From: Rhodospirillales bacterium
GTDB lineage: Bacteria; Pseudomonadota; Alphaproteobacteria; Rhodospirillales; Thalassospiraceae
Length of the DNA stretch: 64,000 nucleotides
Assembly: GCA_019634165.1 (NCBI GenBank)
Contig: JAHQVT010000014.1
Span: forward strand, 1 to 64,000
Direction of reading: 5' to 3'
The notes under the pieces are model-generated. The model saw nothing but the letters and a program-made list of their open reading frames with translations, had not been told where the DNA came from and did no database searches. A program made the translations under genes and the position numbers. Below, one piece after another: positions 9,079 to 15,931 of the stretch (position 1 is its first letter; each line of letters opens with the position of its first letter).

Positions 9079-9873
9079 TTACGCAGCAGATCGCTTGGCG
9101 ACCAACTCATCAAGGCAGTTATCAGCAAGGGGCTTGATTGGCGTAAAATCGCGGTGTGCGATCCATGGTTTGCGATTGAATGCCCGAATGTGGTTGGAAA
9201 CGGCACACAGGCTTAGATACACAATCGTTCGATCAAACGGGCTGATATTGGGCGGGCTGGCATGAACCAGATTGCCATGGAACATCACCACCGATCCTGC
9301 CGGGCCAACCGGGGCTTCGCAGCCACCATCGGCTGCAAGCTGGGTCACCGTTTCGCGGTCCAGCGTCCAAAGCGGATAGGATGTGGTTTCAAGATCGTGA
9401 CCAGCCTTAAGAACGCCTGCCTTATGGCTTTTGGGAATGAATAAAAGCGGGCCATTGGCCGGGGTGACGTCTTCAAGGAAAAGCGCGATGTTAAAGGCGC
9501 GCGGTTCGGGCATTTCATCGTCGCGCTGCCAGGTGCCGTAATCCTGATGCCATTGCCAGACAGCGCCATCAAAGGCGGCTTTGGCGTTGATCTTGTATTG
9601 ATGCATATAGACCTGTTCGTCCAGAAACTGTTCAACAGGTTCAATCAGGCGGGGATGGGCGCCAAGGCGGCGGTGGGCTTCGTTATAGGTGTGCGCGGCA
9701 AAGGCGGTTCGGGCAACACCGGATGTCTCGCGCCAGACTTCTTCACGGTCCGATGCATAGATTTTGCGTGCTTCGCCCAAAAGAAGGGCTGCTTCATCAC
9801 GTGAAAACAGTTCGGGTAGAAAGACAAAGCCTTTCTCGCGAAATTCGGCAAGTTCCGTTTCATTGAGTTTCAT
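9079..9873 (-). CDS. Phytanoyl-CoA dioxygenase (PhyH) family Fe(II)/2-oxoglutarate oxygenase
   Basis: A 264-residue non-haem iron, 2-oxoglutarate-dependent oxygenase. The iron triad is visible as WHQDYGTW (H-x-D) and a distal His in VVMFHGNLVHASPPN; the 2-oxoglutarate Arg is in FDRTIVYLSL. The segment QWHQDYGTWQRDDEMPEPRAFN resembles ectoine hydroxylase signatures, so a small, polar, charged substrate is likelier than phytanoyl-CoA. The start has GGAGGAAAC upstream. It lies 63 bp after the GntR gene and 20 bp before the SAF oxidoreductase gene, which implies hydroxylation followed by dehydrogenation of one compound. There is no ectoine gene in the window. Confidence 0.85.
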   Translation of the reverse strand: MKLNETELAEFREKGFVFLPELFSRDEAALLLGEARKIYASDREEVWRETSGVARTAFAAHTYNEAHRRLGAHPRLIEPVEQFLDEQVYMHQYKINAKAAFDGAVWQWHQDYGTWQRDDEMPEPRAFNIALFLEDVTPANGPLLFIPKSHKAGVLKAGHDLETTSYPLWTLDRETVTQLAADGGCEAPVGPAGSVVMFHGNLVHASPPNISPFDRTIVYLSLCAVSNHIRAFNRKPWIAHRDFTPIKPLADNCLDELVAKRSAA

Positions 9874-9936
9874 GACGTTTCCTCCGGACCGCTCATTGTT
9901 TTTTTTGTTTGGCGGCTGATGCCCTGTTTCGGGCGG

Positions 9937-10608
9937 TTAGTTTGTTGGGTGGTCGGTATCCTTCATATTCGAGATCAGGCGATGCTTGGCATTATGGGTG
10001 TGTTCAATGGCAAGCATTTGGGCGCGGGGGCCATCGCCGGCGCAAATTGCATCGGCGATGGCTTCATGTTCGGTCCAGATCGGATCGCGGGAGGAGCCGG
10101 TCTGTAAATCTGCATGCATCACGCGCCGAATTTGCAACCAGACGGCAGCGGATGCTTCGGGCAATAAGGGATTGCCCGAAAGCCGATAGATCGTTTGATG
10201 AAATGCGACATCGGCTGCAACAAGTTTTGCGGTGTCGCCGCTGCCCAGGGCGTGGTTCCCCTGTAAAATAGCAGCCCGCAAAGCCGATTCCCGATCTGGT
10301 GCCAAGGACTCAGCCGAAAGACGGGCGGCAAGCCCGTCAAAGGCTTCTCGCAGGTCATAAACGTTGCGGACCAAATTGGCATCCACAGGGGCAACGCGAT
10401 AACCGCGCCGTCCCATCGGTTCAACCAGTCCGTCACGCCGCAACAACCCCAGAGCTTGCAACACGGGTTGCCGCGAGACATTGAGTTCCTCGGCCAAGGC
10501 TTCCTGACGCAAAGGTGTACCGGGAGGGAGAGCACCGGAACACAAGGCATCAACCAAGCGATCATGCACTTCGTCAGTCAGACTTTTTCGACCGGAAAGA
10601 GGTTCCAT
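9937..10608 (-). CDS. GntR family regulator, FadR/FCD subfamily
   Basis: A 223-residue regulator. The winged helix-turn-helix spans about residues 8-72 (LTDEVHDRLVDALCSGALPPGTPL, then EELNVSRQPVLQALGLLRRDGLV). The C-terminal all-helical FCD ligand domain has the metal-binding pattern D...H...H (VAADVAFHQTIYRLSGNP; WTEHEAIADAICAGD; EHTHNAKHR). FCD regulators usually sense carboxylic acids and repress catabolic genes. It is the first gene of the unit with phyH and the oxidoreductase and probably represses them and itself through the palindrome 30 bp upstream. Confidence 0.9.
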   Translation of the reverse strand: MEPLSGRKSLTDEVHDRLVDALCSGALPPGTPLRQEALAEELNVSRQPVLQALGLLRRDGLVEPMGRRGYRVAPVDANLVRNVYDLREAFDGLAARLSAESLAPDRESALRAAILQGNHALGSGDTAKLVAADVAFHQTIYRLSGNPLLPEASAAVWLQIRRVMHADLQTGSSRDPIWTEHEAIADAICAGDGPRAQMLAIEHTHNAKHRLISNMKDTDHPTN

Positions 10609-10637
10609 CTTCGATCCTTTTTAGGTGTACGGAATAC

Positions 10638-10645
10638 TGTATACA
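10638..10645. promoter_or_regulatory. Candidate GntR/FCD operator TGTATACA
   Basis: A perfect 8 bp palindrome, TGTATACA, lies 30 bp before the GntR start, inside a wider inverted repeat GTGTA-N12-TACAC (10625-10646). FCD-type GntR regulators commonly bind short palindromes of the GTATAC or GT-N-AC type close to their own promoter. Confidence 0.45.
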
Positions 10646-10780
10646 CTAATTTCAAACAGGGAAACAAAGAAGTTGGGTTTGAAGGGCACTTATTGCGCGT
10701 GTTGGGTTTGGTGGGGGGCGCGGGGTCATGGTCTAGGGTAAGAGATCGTAGGGAAAGGGCGGACGGTAGGGGCAGAAGAC

Positions 10781-10843
10781 AGTAGGCAGTAGGTAGTAGG
10801 TAGTAGGTAGTAGGTAGTAGGTAGTAGGTAGTAGGTAGTAGGG
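10781..10843. repeat. Nine-copy heptanucleotide tandem repeat (AGTAGGT)n
   Basis: Nine consecutive 7 bp units run without interruption. The first is AGTAGGC, the next seven are exact AGTAGGT, and the last is AGTAGGG. It lies in the 334 bp gap between gntR and the nitrilase gene, in a strongly purine-rich (G+A on the + strand) stretch from about 10690. Such arrays change copy number by slipped-strand mispairing. It is about 100 bp before the nitrilase start and 170 bp upstream of gntR, outside any convincing gene. Confidence 0.95.
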
Positions 10844-10942
10844 GCATCAGTTGTCTCGTTTGGGGCTATTCGAATTGCGTATTGTCGTTAAGCTGTATGC
10901 GCGCCATCATGAGGCGGATAAGGATAATAAGGAGTCTGCGCC

Positions 10943-11767
10943 ATGACCCGTTTCATTGCCGCCTGTGTTCAGGTCAATTCACGTGAAGACATGTCGGACA
11001 ATCTTTTGCATGCCGCGACCTATGCCCGTGATGCGCATGCGGCGGGGGCAAGATTGATCGCATTTCCTGAAAATGTATCGATGATGTCGTTTGGCGGGGA
11101 AAATGTGCGGGCGGCGGCATTCCCGGAAAATGAACATCCCGGCCTGATATTCTTCTGCGATCTGGCAAGAGAACTGCAAACGACCCTGATTGTTGGGTCT
11201 TTGCACGTGAAAGTGCGTGACGAGGACCGCGTGGCCAATCGGTGTTTTGTGATTGGACCCGATGGCCAAGTGATTACGTCTTACGACAAAATCCATATGT
11301 TCGATGTCGATCTGGCCAAAGGCGAAAGTTACCGCGAAAGCAAAACATTCCGGCCCGGTGATGCCGCGAAGTTAGCCGATACCGAATATGGCTGTATTGG
11401 CGTATCAATTTGTTATGACGTGCGCTTTCCTCATCTGTTTCGCGATTATGCCAAGGCGGGGGCGCAGATATTAAGCATCCCGGCGGCCTTTACCCGGACA
11501 ACCGGATTGGCCCATTGGCATACTTTGTTAAAGGCCCGTGCCATTGAAAACGGATGTTTTGTGATTGCGCCAGCCCAGTGCGGTAATCATCCGGGCAACC
11601 GCCAGACATTTGGCCATTCACTGATCATTGATCCGTGGGGAGAAATTCTTGCCGATGGCGGGACCGATCCCGGCTTTATCACCGCCGAGATCGATCTTGA
11701 ACGGGTTGATGAAGTTCGTCGGATGGTGCCATCGCTTCATAATGATCAGACTTACAAATCCTGCTAA
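10943..11767 (+). CDS. Carbon-nitrogen hydrolase, Nit1-like amidase
   Basis: A 274-residue nitrilase-superfamily amidase. The catalytic triad is visible as E43 (LIAFPEN), K116 (YDKIHMFDVD) and C157 (VSICYDVRFPHLFR). The pattern matches the Nit1 branch, whose members hydrolyse deaminated glutathione, a side product of transaminases; that substrate is an inference from the family and from the usual neighbour grxC. It is cytoplasmic with no signal peptide. The start ATG has AAGGAG eight bases upstream. In relatives the order is grxC-nitrilase-DUF1178-ubiG, so this gene belongs to the conserved run now split by two insertions. Confidence 0.9.
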   Translation: MTRFIAACVQVNSREDMSDNLLHAATYARDAHAAGARLIAFPENVSMMSFGGENVRAAAFPENEHPGLIFFCDLARELQTTLIVGSLHVKVRDEDRVANRCFVIGPDGQVITSYDKIHMFDVDLAKGESYRESKTFRPGDAAKLADTEYGCIGVSICYDVRFPHLFRDYAKAGAQILSIPAAFTRTTGLAHWHTLLKARAIENGCFVIAPAQCGNHPGNRQTFGHSLIIDPWGEILADGGTDPGFITAEIDLERVDEVRRMVPSLHNDQTYKSC

Positions 11768-11798
11768 GGGCAGAACCGATTAAGCATTGGCGAAGTGA

Positions 11799-12182
11799 TC
11801 AGGTATAACTGACCACTTCAAATTCAATGTTGTCATCATCGCGAAAATAGAACCGGCGACCGGGTTCGTAATCGGCGTGGCTAAAGGTTTCAAAGCCCGA
11901 CGCTTTGATTTTTTGTTCTGTCGCGTCAAGATCATCAACCACCACGGCAAGATGGTTCATCCCACCACGGGTTTGATAAGAGCTTTCCGAACTTTTGTCG
12001 GGGGTGCCGGGGGAATAAAGGGCAACATAGCTTGTACTGCCGCCGACATGATAGCTAACGCCATCATGGATCGACGGACCTTGCCAACGGATGTGCCAGC
12101 CAAACCAGTCATACAGATGTTGGGCAGTCTTGGCCGGATCAGAAACGGTAAAATTCACATGTTCCAAAAATGCTTCAGTCAT
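11799..12182 (-). CDS. VOC family (glyoxalase/dioxygenase fold) protein
   Basis: A 127-residue protein with two paired beta-alpha-beta-beta-beta modules of the vicinal oxygen chelate superfamily. Likely metal ligands are H9 in FLEHVNFTVSD, the His in GMNHLAVVVDDLDA and the Glu in IEFEVVSYT at the C-terminus. The family includes glyoxalase I, fosfomycin resistance proteins and extradiol dioxygenases; the substrate here cannot be told. It converges on the nitrilase gene, with 31 bp between stops, and is transcribed alone. Confidence 0.85.
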   Translation of the reverse strand: MTEAFLEHVNFTVSDPAKTAQHLYDWFGWHIRWQGPSIHDGVSYHVGGSTSYVALYSPGTPDKSSESSYQTRGGMNHLAVVVDDLDATEQKIKASGFETFSHADYEPGRRFYFRDDDNIEFEVVSYT

Positions 12183-12301
12183 GGCGTATCCCTTTTGTCA
12201 TGGGGGCTTGTTCTGTGATGTTCCTTTTTGGTAATTCCTTAAGTTAAGTTGAGGTCAAGCAGTAATTGATGCTGATTTATAAGAGTTGTTTGCGAGTGGG
12301 G

Positions 12302-12344
12302 TGACGTTGCTCACGCATCCTCACGAAACAGTGTCGCAACGTCA
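12302..12344. promoter_or_regulatory. Inverted repeat upstream of the YHS protein gene
   Basis: TGACGTTGC at 12302-12310 is matched by its exact reverse complement GCAACGTCA at 12336-12344, with a 25 bp spacer. The half-site centres are 34 bp apart, close to three helical turns. It sits 66 bp before the YHS protein start and could be a pair of regulator half-sites. Confidence 0.4.
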
Positions 12345-12409
12345 TTTCGGTTTTTCGCGATGTTCCGTCAGTCTGTGTGCATCAAGCGAATTTAACCGGA
12401 GGAGCAGGG

Positions 12410-12952
12410 ATGACGTTCAAACGGCTTATGTTGGGATCGGCGGTTCTTATCGCGATGGCAGGCACCGCCATGGCAGGTGAGCAATATATTGATGAAACCG
12501 GCTATGCGATCAGCGGCTATGACGCGGTGGCATATTTCAATTTACCGCAAAAGGATGTCGGCATGAGCCAGCCATCAGCGGTGCCGGGCCGTGCAGACAT
12601 CACTGCCGATTATAACGGCGCGACCTGGGCGTTTGCGTCCGAAGAAAACCGCGACACGTTTCTGGCTGATCCGGACAAATATGCCCCGGCCTTTGATGGC
12701 CATTGTGCATACGGTATCGCCAAGGGCGGCAAGGTTCCGGCTAACCCGAACCTGTGGCGGATTGTTGATGGACAGCTTTATCTGAACATCACGCCTGCTG
12801 TGGTCGGTTTCTGGAATGAGGACATTTCAGGCAACATTAATACCGCCGAAGGCAACTGGACGGGACTCGAGGCAAAGTCGGCATCAGATAAAAGCTGGAT
12901 GGCAATTACCGATAATGACGGCACCTATGGCATGGTAGCCCCGATCAAATAA
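12410..12952 (+). CDS. Secreted YHS domain protein
   Basis: A 180-residue exported protein. The signal peptide MTFKRLMLGSAVLIAMAGTA ends at AMA, with likely cleavage before GEQYI. The mature part has the YHS fold: GYDAVAYF, ADYNGATWAFASEENRDTFLADPDKYAPAFDGHCAYGIAKG and then PNLWRIVDGQLYLN. This is the layout of the family often named YHS domain-containing (seleno)protein, which is tied to metal or redox biology but has no proven reaction. The C-terminal 50 residues continue past the usual domain end. The start has GGAGGAGCAGGG upstream. A terminator follows directly, so it is a single-gene unit. Confidence 0.85.
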   Translation: MTFKRLMLGSAVLIAMAGTAMAGEQYIDETGYAISGYDAVAYFNLPQKDVGMSQPSAVPGRADITADYNGATWAFASEENRDTFLADPDKYAPAFDGHCAYGIAKGGKVPANPNLWRIVDGQLYLNITPAVVGFWNEDISGNINTAEGNWTGLEAKSASDKSWMAITDNDGTYGMVAPIK

Positions 12953-12974
12953 GACATTTTGCGTCCCAGCGAAG

Positions 12975-13007
12975 CACCCCGGTCAGGTTTTCCTGCCGGG
13001 GTGTTTT
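12975..13007 (+). terminator. Terminator after the YHS gene
   Basis: The stem CACCCCGG(T)CAGG pairs with CCTGCCGGGGTG around a TTTT loop, with one bulge, and is followed by TTTTC. It is a clear rho-independent terminator 22 bp after the stop codon. Confidence 0.85.
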
Positions 13008-13081
13008 CATGTTTGGGGAGCCTCGCATTTGAGATCATGTTTTCCCGGTATTACAGGCATTTATGTTCATTCAAGCATCAA

Positions 13082-13098
13082 ATGTCATCAAACCGTCT
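13082..13098 (+). promoter_or_regulatory. Candidate Pho box upstream of the alkaline phosphatase gene
   Basis: ATGTCATCAAA followed by CCGTCTT matches the PhoB-type pattern of two 7 bp direct repeats spaced 11 bp apart (CTGTCAT, 4 bp, CTGTCAT). The first repeat agrees at six of seven positions, the second at about five. It lies 131 bp before the phoA start, a suitable distance for a PhoB-activated promoter. No experimental support is available. Confidence 0.4.
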
Positions 13099-13229
13099 TT
13101 GGACTTTTCCACCTTCAAGACAAAATTATTCCCCGCTGTCATTACCTGCTTTCCGTAGGGGGGAATGCAGTTGGGCTGCGGTGGCAAATGGGCTTGTCGC
13201 TGCACATGCATTGAAATGGAGAAGTTCTC

Positions 13230-14714
13230 ATGAAGCCGTCAATTCTCGCGCTGGCTGCAACCATGGTTGCAACGGCTGCGACTGCGCAGGAAATTCCGCA
13301 GGCAAACAACGAGTGGTTTACCGCTGCTCAGGATCGTATCCAGCAGGAAATCGCCAAACAGCCGATTACCAATCGTGCCAAAAACGTAATCATTCTGATC
13401 GCCGATGGTAACGGTGTTGGCACCAACTATGCGACCCGCCTTTTCGCCGGTCAGCAGGCGGGTGGTTATGGTGACGAATTCGTCGGACCGCACGAAAAGT
13501 TCCCGTATCTGGCACTGGTGAAAACCTACAACACCAATGCGCAGACTCCCGACAGTGCCGGTACCGGCACCGCCATGATGGCTGGTGTTAAAACCAAGGC
13601 AGGCGTTCTTGGCGTGAATGCCAATGCTGTTCGTGGTGATTGTTCGACCGTTGCCGGTAACGAACTGGCATCCATTTCCGACATTCTTGCTGCCGAAGGT
13701 AAATCGGTTGGTATCATTTCGACCGCGCGTATTACCCACGCGACCCCGGCATCTGCTTATTCCAACTCGGCTGACCGTAACTGGGAAGGCAGCGTTCCGG
13801 AAGGCTGCACACAGCAGACTGACATCGCGCAGCAGCTGGTTGCCAAAATGAAAGACGGTACCGTTGACCTGGCAATGGGTGGCGGTCGTCGTTTCTTCGT
13901 TTCTGAAGGTGCTCAGACCGACGAAGGTGGCAAAGGCCGTCGTAAAGATGGCAAGGATTTGATCGCGGAGCTGAAAGGTGCCGGTGTTCAGTATGCCTGG
14001 AACGATGAAACTGCAGGCAAGCTGGAACTGTCGGGCAAGCCGATCCTTGGTCTGTTCGAAGACAGTCACATGAAATACGAAGCTGACCGTGCTGACGAGC
14101 CGTCGCTGGCACAGATGACCGAAATGGCCATCAAGTCGCTGTCGAACAACCAGAACGGTTTCTTCCTGCAGATCGAAGCGGGTCGCGTTGACCATGCAAA
14201 CCATGCAGGCAACCTTGCCCGTACGGTTCGTGACGGTATCGCCTTCCAGGAAGCCATCGCAATTGCTGATGAATTGACCAACGATGAAGACACCCTGATC
14301 GTTGTTACTGCCGACCACGAACATGCGATTGCCTTTAACGGCTATTGCGGTCGTGGTTCCGATATCCTCGGCCTGTGCATGGATATCAGCAACGACAAGA
14401 CCGAAAACACCGGTGAGCCGCTTCTGGCGGATGATGGCAAGCCTTATACCGTTGCAGGTTTCCTGAACGGTGCCGGTTCGGTTCTGACCAAACAGGCTGA
14501 TGGCAACTACTACGGCGGTCGTCCGGAAGTAACCCAGGAACAGGCTGTTGATCTGGAATACCTCCAGCAGGCGCTGATCCCGAAATCGTCTGAAACCCAT
14601 TCGGGTGAAGATGTTGCCGTTTATGCAAAAGGCCCGTGGGCACATCTTTTGGAAGGTACGATCGAACAGAACGTTATCTTCCACGTCATGCACCACGCTG
14701 CGACCGCCAACTAA
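13230..14714 (+). CDS. phoA: Secreted alkaline phosphatase, PhoA family
   Basis: A 494-residue periplasmic phosphomonoesterase. The signal peptide is about residues 1-19 (MKPSILALAATMVATAATA, cleavage before QEIPQ). Metal and catalytic elements appear in order: IILIADGNGVG (Asp metal ligand), the nucleophile S109 in TPDSAGTGTAMMAGVK, the metal-ligand run EAGRVDHANHAGN, and TADHEHAIAFNG near 360. The enzyme needs two zinc ions and one magnesium ion. The codon choice (GGT, CGT, AAC-rich) suggests high expression. A weak Pho box lies upstream. The next operon, in the same direction, looks like a zinc-handling ABC system. Confidence 0.93.
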   Translation: MKPSILALAATMVATAATAQEIPQANNEWFTAAQDRIQQEIAKQPITNRAKNVIILIADGNGVGTNYATRLFAGQQAGGYGDEFVGPHEKFPYLALVKTYNTNAQTPDSAGTGTAMMAGVKTKAGVLGVNANAVRGDCSTVAGNELASISDILAAEGKSVGIISTARITHATPASAYSNSADRNWEGSVPEGCTQQTDIAQQLVAKMKDGTVDLAMGGGRRFFVSEGAQTDEGGKGRRKDGKDLIAELKGAGVQYAWNDETAGKLELSGKPILGLFEDSHMKYEADRADEPSLAQMTEMAIKSLSNNQNGFFLQIEAGRVDHANHAGNLARTVRDGIAFQEAIAIADELTNDEDTLIVVTADHEHAIAFNGYCGRGSDILGLCMDISNDKTENTGEPLLADDGKPYTVAGFLNGAGSVLTKQADGNYYGGRPEVTQEQAVDLEYLQQALIPKSSETHSGEDVAVYAKGPWAHLLEGTIEQNVIFHVMHHAATAN

Positions 14715-14739
14715 GTTGGTGCCTTTCGCAAGTATTTAA

Positions 14740-14765
14740 GGAAAGGGCCACTCGTGGCCCTTTCC
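14740..14765 (+). terminator. Hairpin after phoA
   Basis: A perfect 11 bp stem (GGAAAGGGCCA with TGGCCCTTTCC) and a CTCG loop lie 26 bp after the phoA stop. No proper T-run follows, so it may be a weak terminator or an mRNA-stabilising 3' hairpin. Confidence 0.65.
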
Positions 14766-14828
14766 GCCATTTACCCGGATTGAAGCAAGACCGGCCACAT
14801 GGTCGGAACACACGAACAGGACATGATC

Positions 14829-15251
14829 ATGCACAGGCGTCAGTTTATCGCTCTTGGGGCTGCTTTTATGGCAACGCCGACCCTTCTTAGGGCCGAGGAT
14901 GCGTTTCGGATGCGTGATTTTTATGAAAAAGACCAAAGTTTCACGCCGCTGGCCAAAGAGTTGCAGGATGAGCGTATCTCGGTGAATGGCTATATGGCCC
15001 CGCCGCTCAAGGCCGACAGTACCTTTTTCGTCCTGACCAAACGTCCGATGGCTGTCTGCCCGTTCTGCGAGACTGAGGCGGAATGGCCAGATGACATCAT
15101 GGCTGTTTATACCCAGCGTGTATTTCGTGTTGTGCCGTTTAACCGGCGCATTACGGTCACCGGTGTTTTGTCGCTCGGCGGATACAAGGACCCGGAAACC
15201 GGATTTGTCAGCCGGGTGCGGCTTGAAAAATCAACCTTCGAGCTGGTTTGA
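14829..15251 (+). CDS. Tat-exported DUF3299-like protein with CPFC motif
   Basis: A 140-residue exported protein. The N-terminus MHRRQFIALGAAFMATPTLL is a twin-arginine-type signal, with cleavage likely after LRA. The mature part has an OB-like beta domain (ISVNGYMAPPLKADSTFFVLT) containing a C-P-F-C pair in VCPFCETEAEWPDDIMAVY. The pattern of a V-x-GYMxPPL strand, then a Cys cluster, then a PxxxxxVY strand, looks like DUF3299, but I match it by eye only. It is the first gene of a four-gene operon; its stop overlaps the ATPase start. In the Pseudomonas PA4063-PA4066 operon a DUF3299 protein accompanies the same ABC pair. AGGA upstream supports the ATG at 14829; an in-frame ATG at 14823 is possible. 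Confidence 0.7.
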   Translation: MHRRQFIALGAAFMATPTLLRAEDAFRMRDFYEKDQSFTPLAKELQDERISVNGYMAPPLKADSTFFVLTKRPMAVCPFCETEAEWPDDIMAVYTQRVFRVVPFNRRITVTGVLSLGGYKDPETGFVSRVRLEKSTFELV

Positions 15252-15931
15252 TGGCGGGGTTGCCGCTGCGGATCGAAGGTTTGACCGTTTCTGGCGAAGG
15301 CGGTCGTACCCTTCTTGAAGTTCCCGAATTATCGATTGAGCCCGGAACTGCGGTGGTCGTACGCGGCCCGTCAGGTGCAGGAAAGTCGACTTTTCTCTAT
15401 GCCGTGTCGGGCATCCTGCCGGTTACGGCGGGCCGGATTCTTTGGGGCGATCAAGTCTTGTCGGAAATGAACGACCCCGCACGCGCGGCTTTTCGCCGTA
15501 ATCAGGTCGGGTTTGTATTTCAGGACCATTTGTTGTTCGAAGAGCTGAGCGCCTTTGGCAATGCCAGCATCGCGGCCCTTTATGCGCCCAAAAATCGCCG
15601 GGCGGGCATTCGCAGTACCGGAACAGAACAACTCGAAAAGCTTGGGTTGTCTGCCGACGAACATCGTATTTCCGGGACCTATTCCGGTGGGGAGCGCCAA
15701 CGCATTGCGGTCGCCCGCGCACTTGCCGCAGACCCGGCGATTGTTCTGGCTGATGAACCGACCGCAAGCCTTGATCGCGAAAATGCTGATCGGTTGGCCG
15801 ATGATCTGATGCAGCTTGCCCGTGATAATGGCCGCACCCTGATTGCGGTAACACATGACCCGGCAATGCATGCGCAAGCGGATCGGGTGATTGATATCGT
15901 GGATGGCAGAATACAGGACAGCGCAGCATGA
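15251..15931 (+). CDS. ABC transporter ATP-binding protein, LolD/MacB-type
   Basis: A 226-residue ATPase of the MacB/LolD/FtsE class. It shows Walker A GPSGAGKST at about 39-47, Q-loop FVFQDHLLFEELSAFGN, the signature TYSGGERQRIAVARALA, Walker B AIVLADEPTASLD and the H-loop VTHDP. It has no membrane segment. It overlaps the preceding gene by one base (TGATG) and the permease gene by four bases (ATGA), so translation is probably coupled. With the FtsX-type permease it forms a mechanotransmitting or lipoprotein/periplasm-acting ABC unit rather than an ordinary importer. Confidence 0.93.
   Translation: MAGLPLRIEGLTVSGEGGRTLLEVPELSIEPGTAVVVRGPSGAGKSTFLYAVSGILPVTAGRILWGDQVLSEMNDPARAAFRRNQVGFVFQDHLLFEELSAFGNASIAALYAPKNRRAGIRSTGTEQLEKLGLSADEHRISGTYSGGERQRIAVARALAADPAIVLADEPTASLDRENADRLADDLMQLARDNGRTLIAVTHDPAMHAQADRVIDIVDGRIQDSAA

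Larger units (their letters stand above)
10609..10942. other. Gene-free gap between gntR and the nitrilase gene
   Basis: This 334 bp gap holds the GntR-type palindrome, a GA-rich tract on the + strand (about 10690-10780) and the heptanucleotide array. The nitrilase ribosome site AAGGAG is at about 10929. The frames crossing the array are repeat artefacts. I see no RNA gene. Confidence 0.7.

Noticed and set aside
10781..10843. Possible CRISPR array
   Set aside because: The units are 7 bp and contiguous, without spacers; there are no cas genes.
10578..10847. Leftward 89-codon frame with a repeating LPTTYYLLPTTYY pattern
   Set aside because: It is produced by the heptanucleotide array, overlaps the gntR start and has no ribosome site.
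13239..14696. 485-codon open frame on the minus strand opposite phoA
   Set aside because: It mirrors the biased codon use of phoA, has no ribosome site and matches no family; the phosphatase motifs on the plus strand are decisive.
14715..14828. Zur box for the ABC operon
   Set aside because: I expected an AT-rich palindrome such as GTTATA-N-TATAAC but saw only the phoA hairpin; regulation by zinc is therefore unsupported by sequence.
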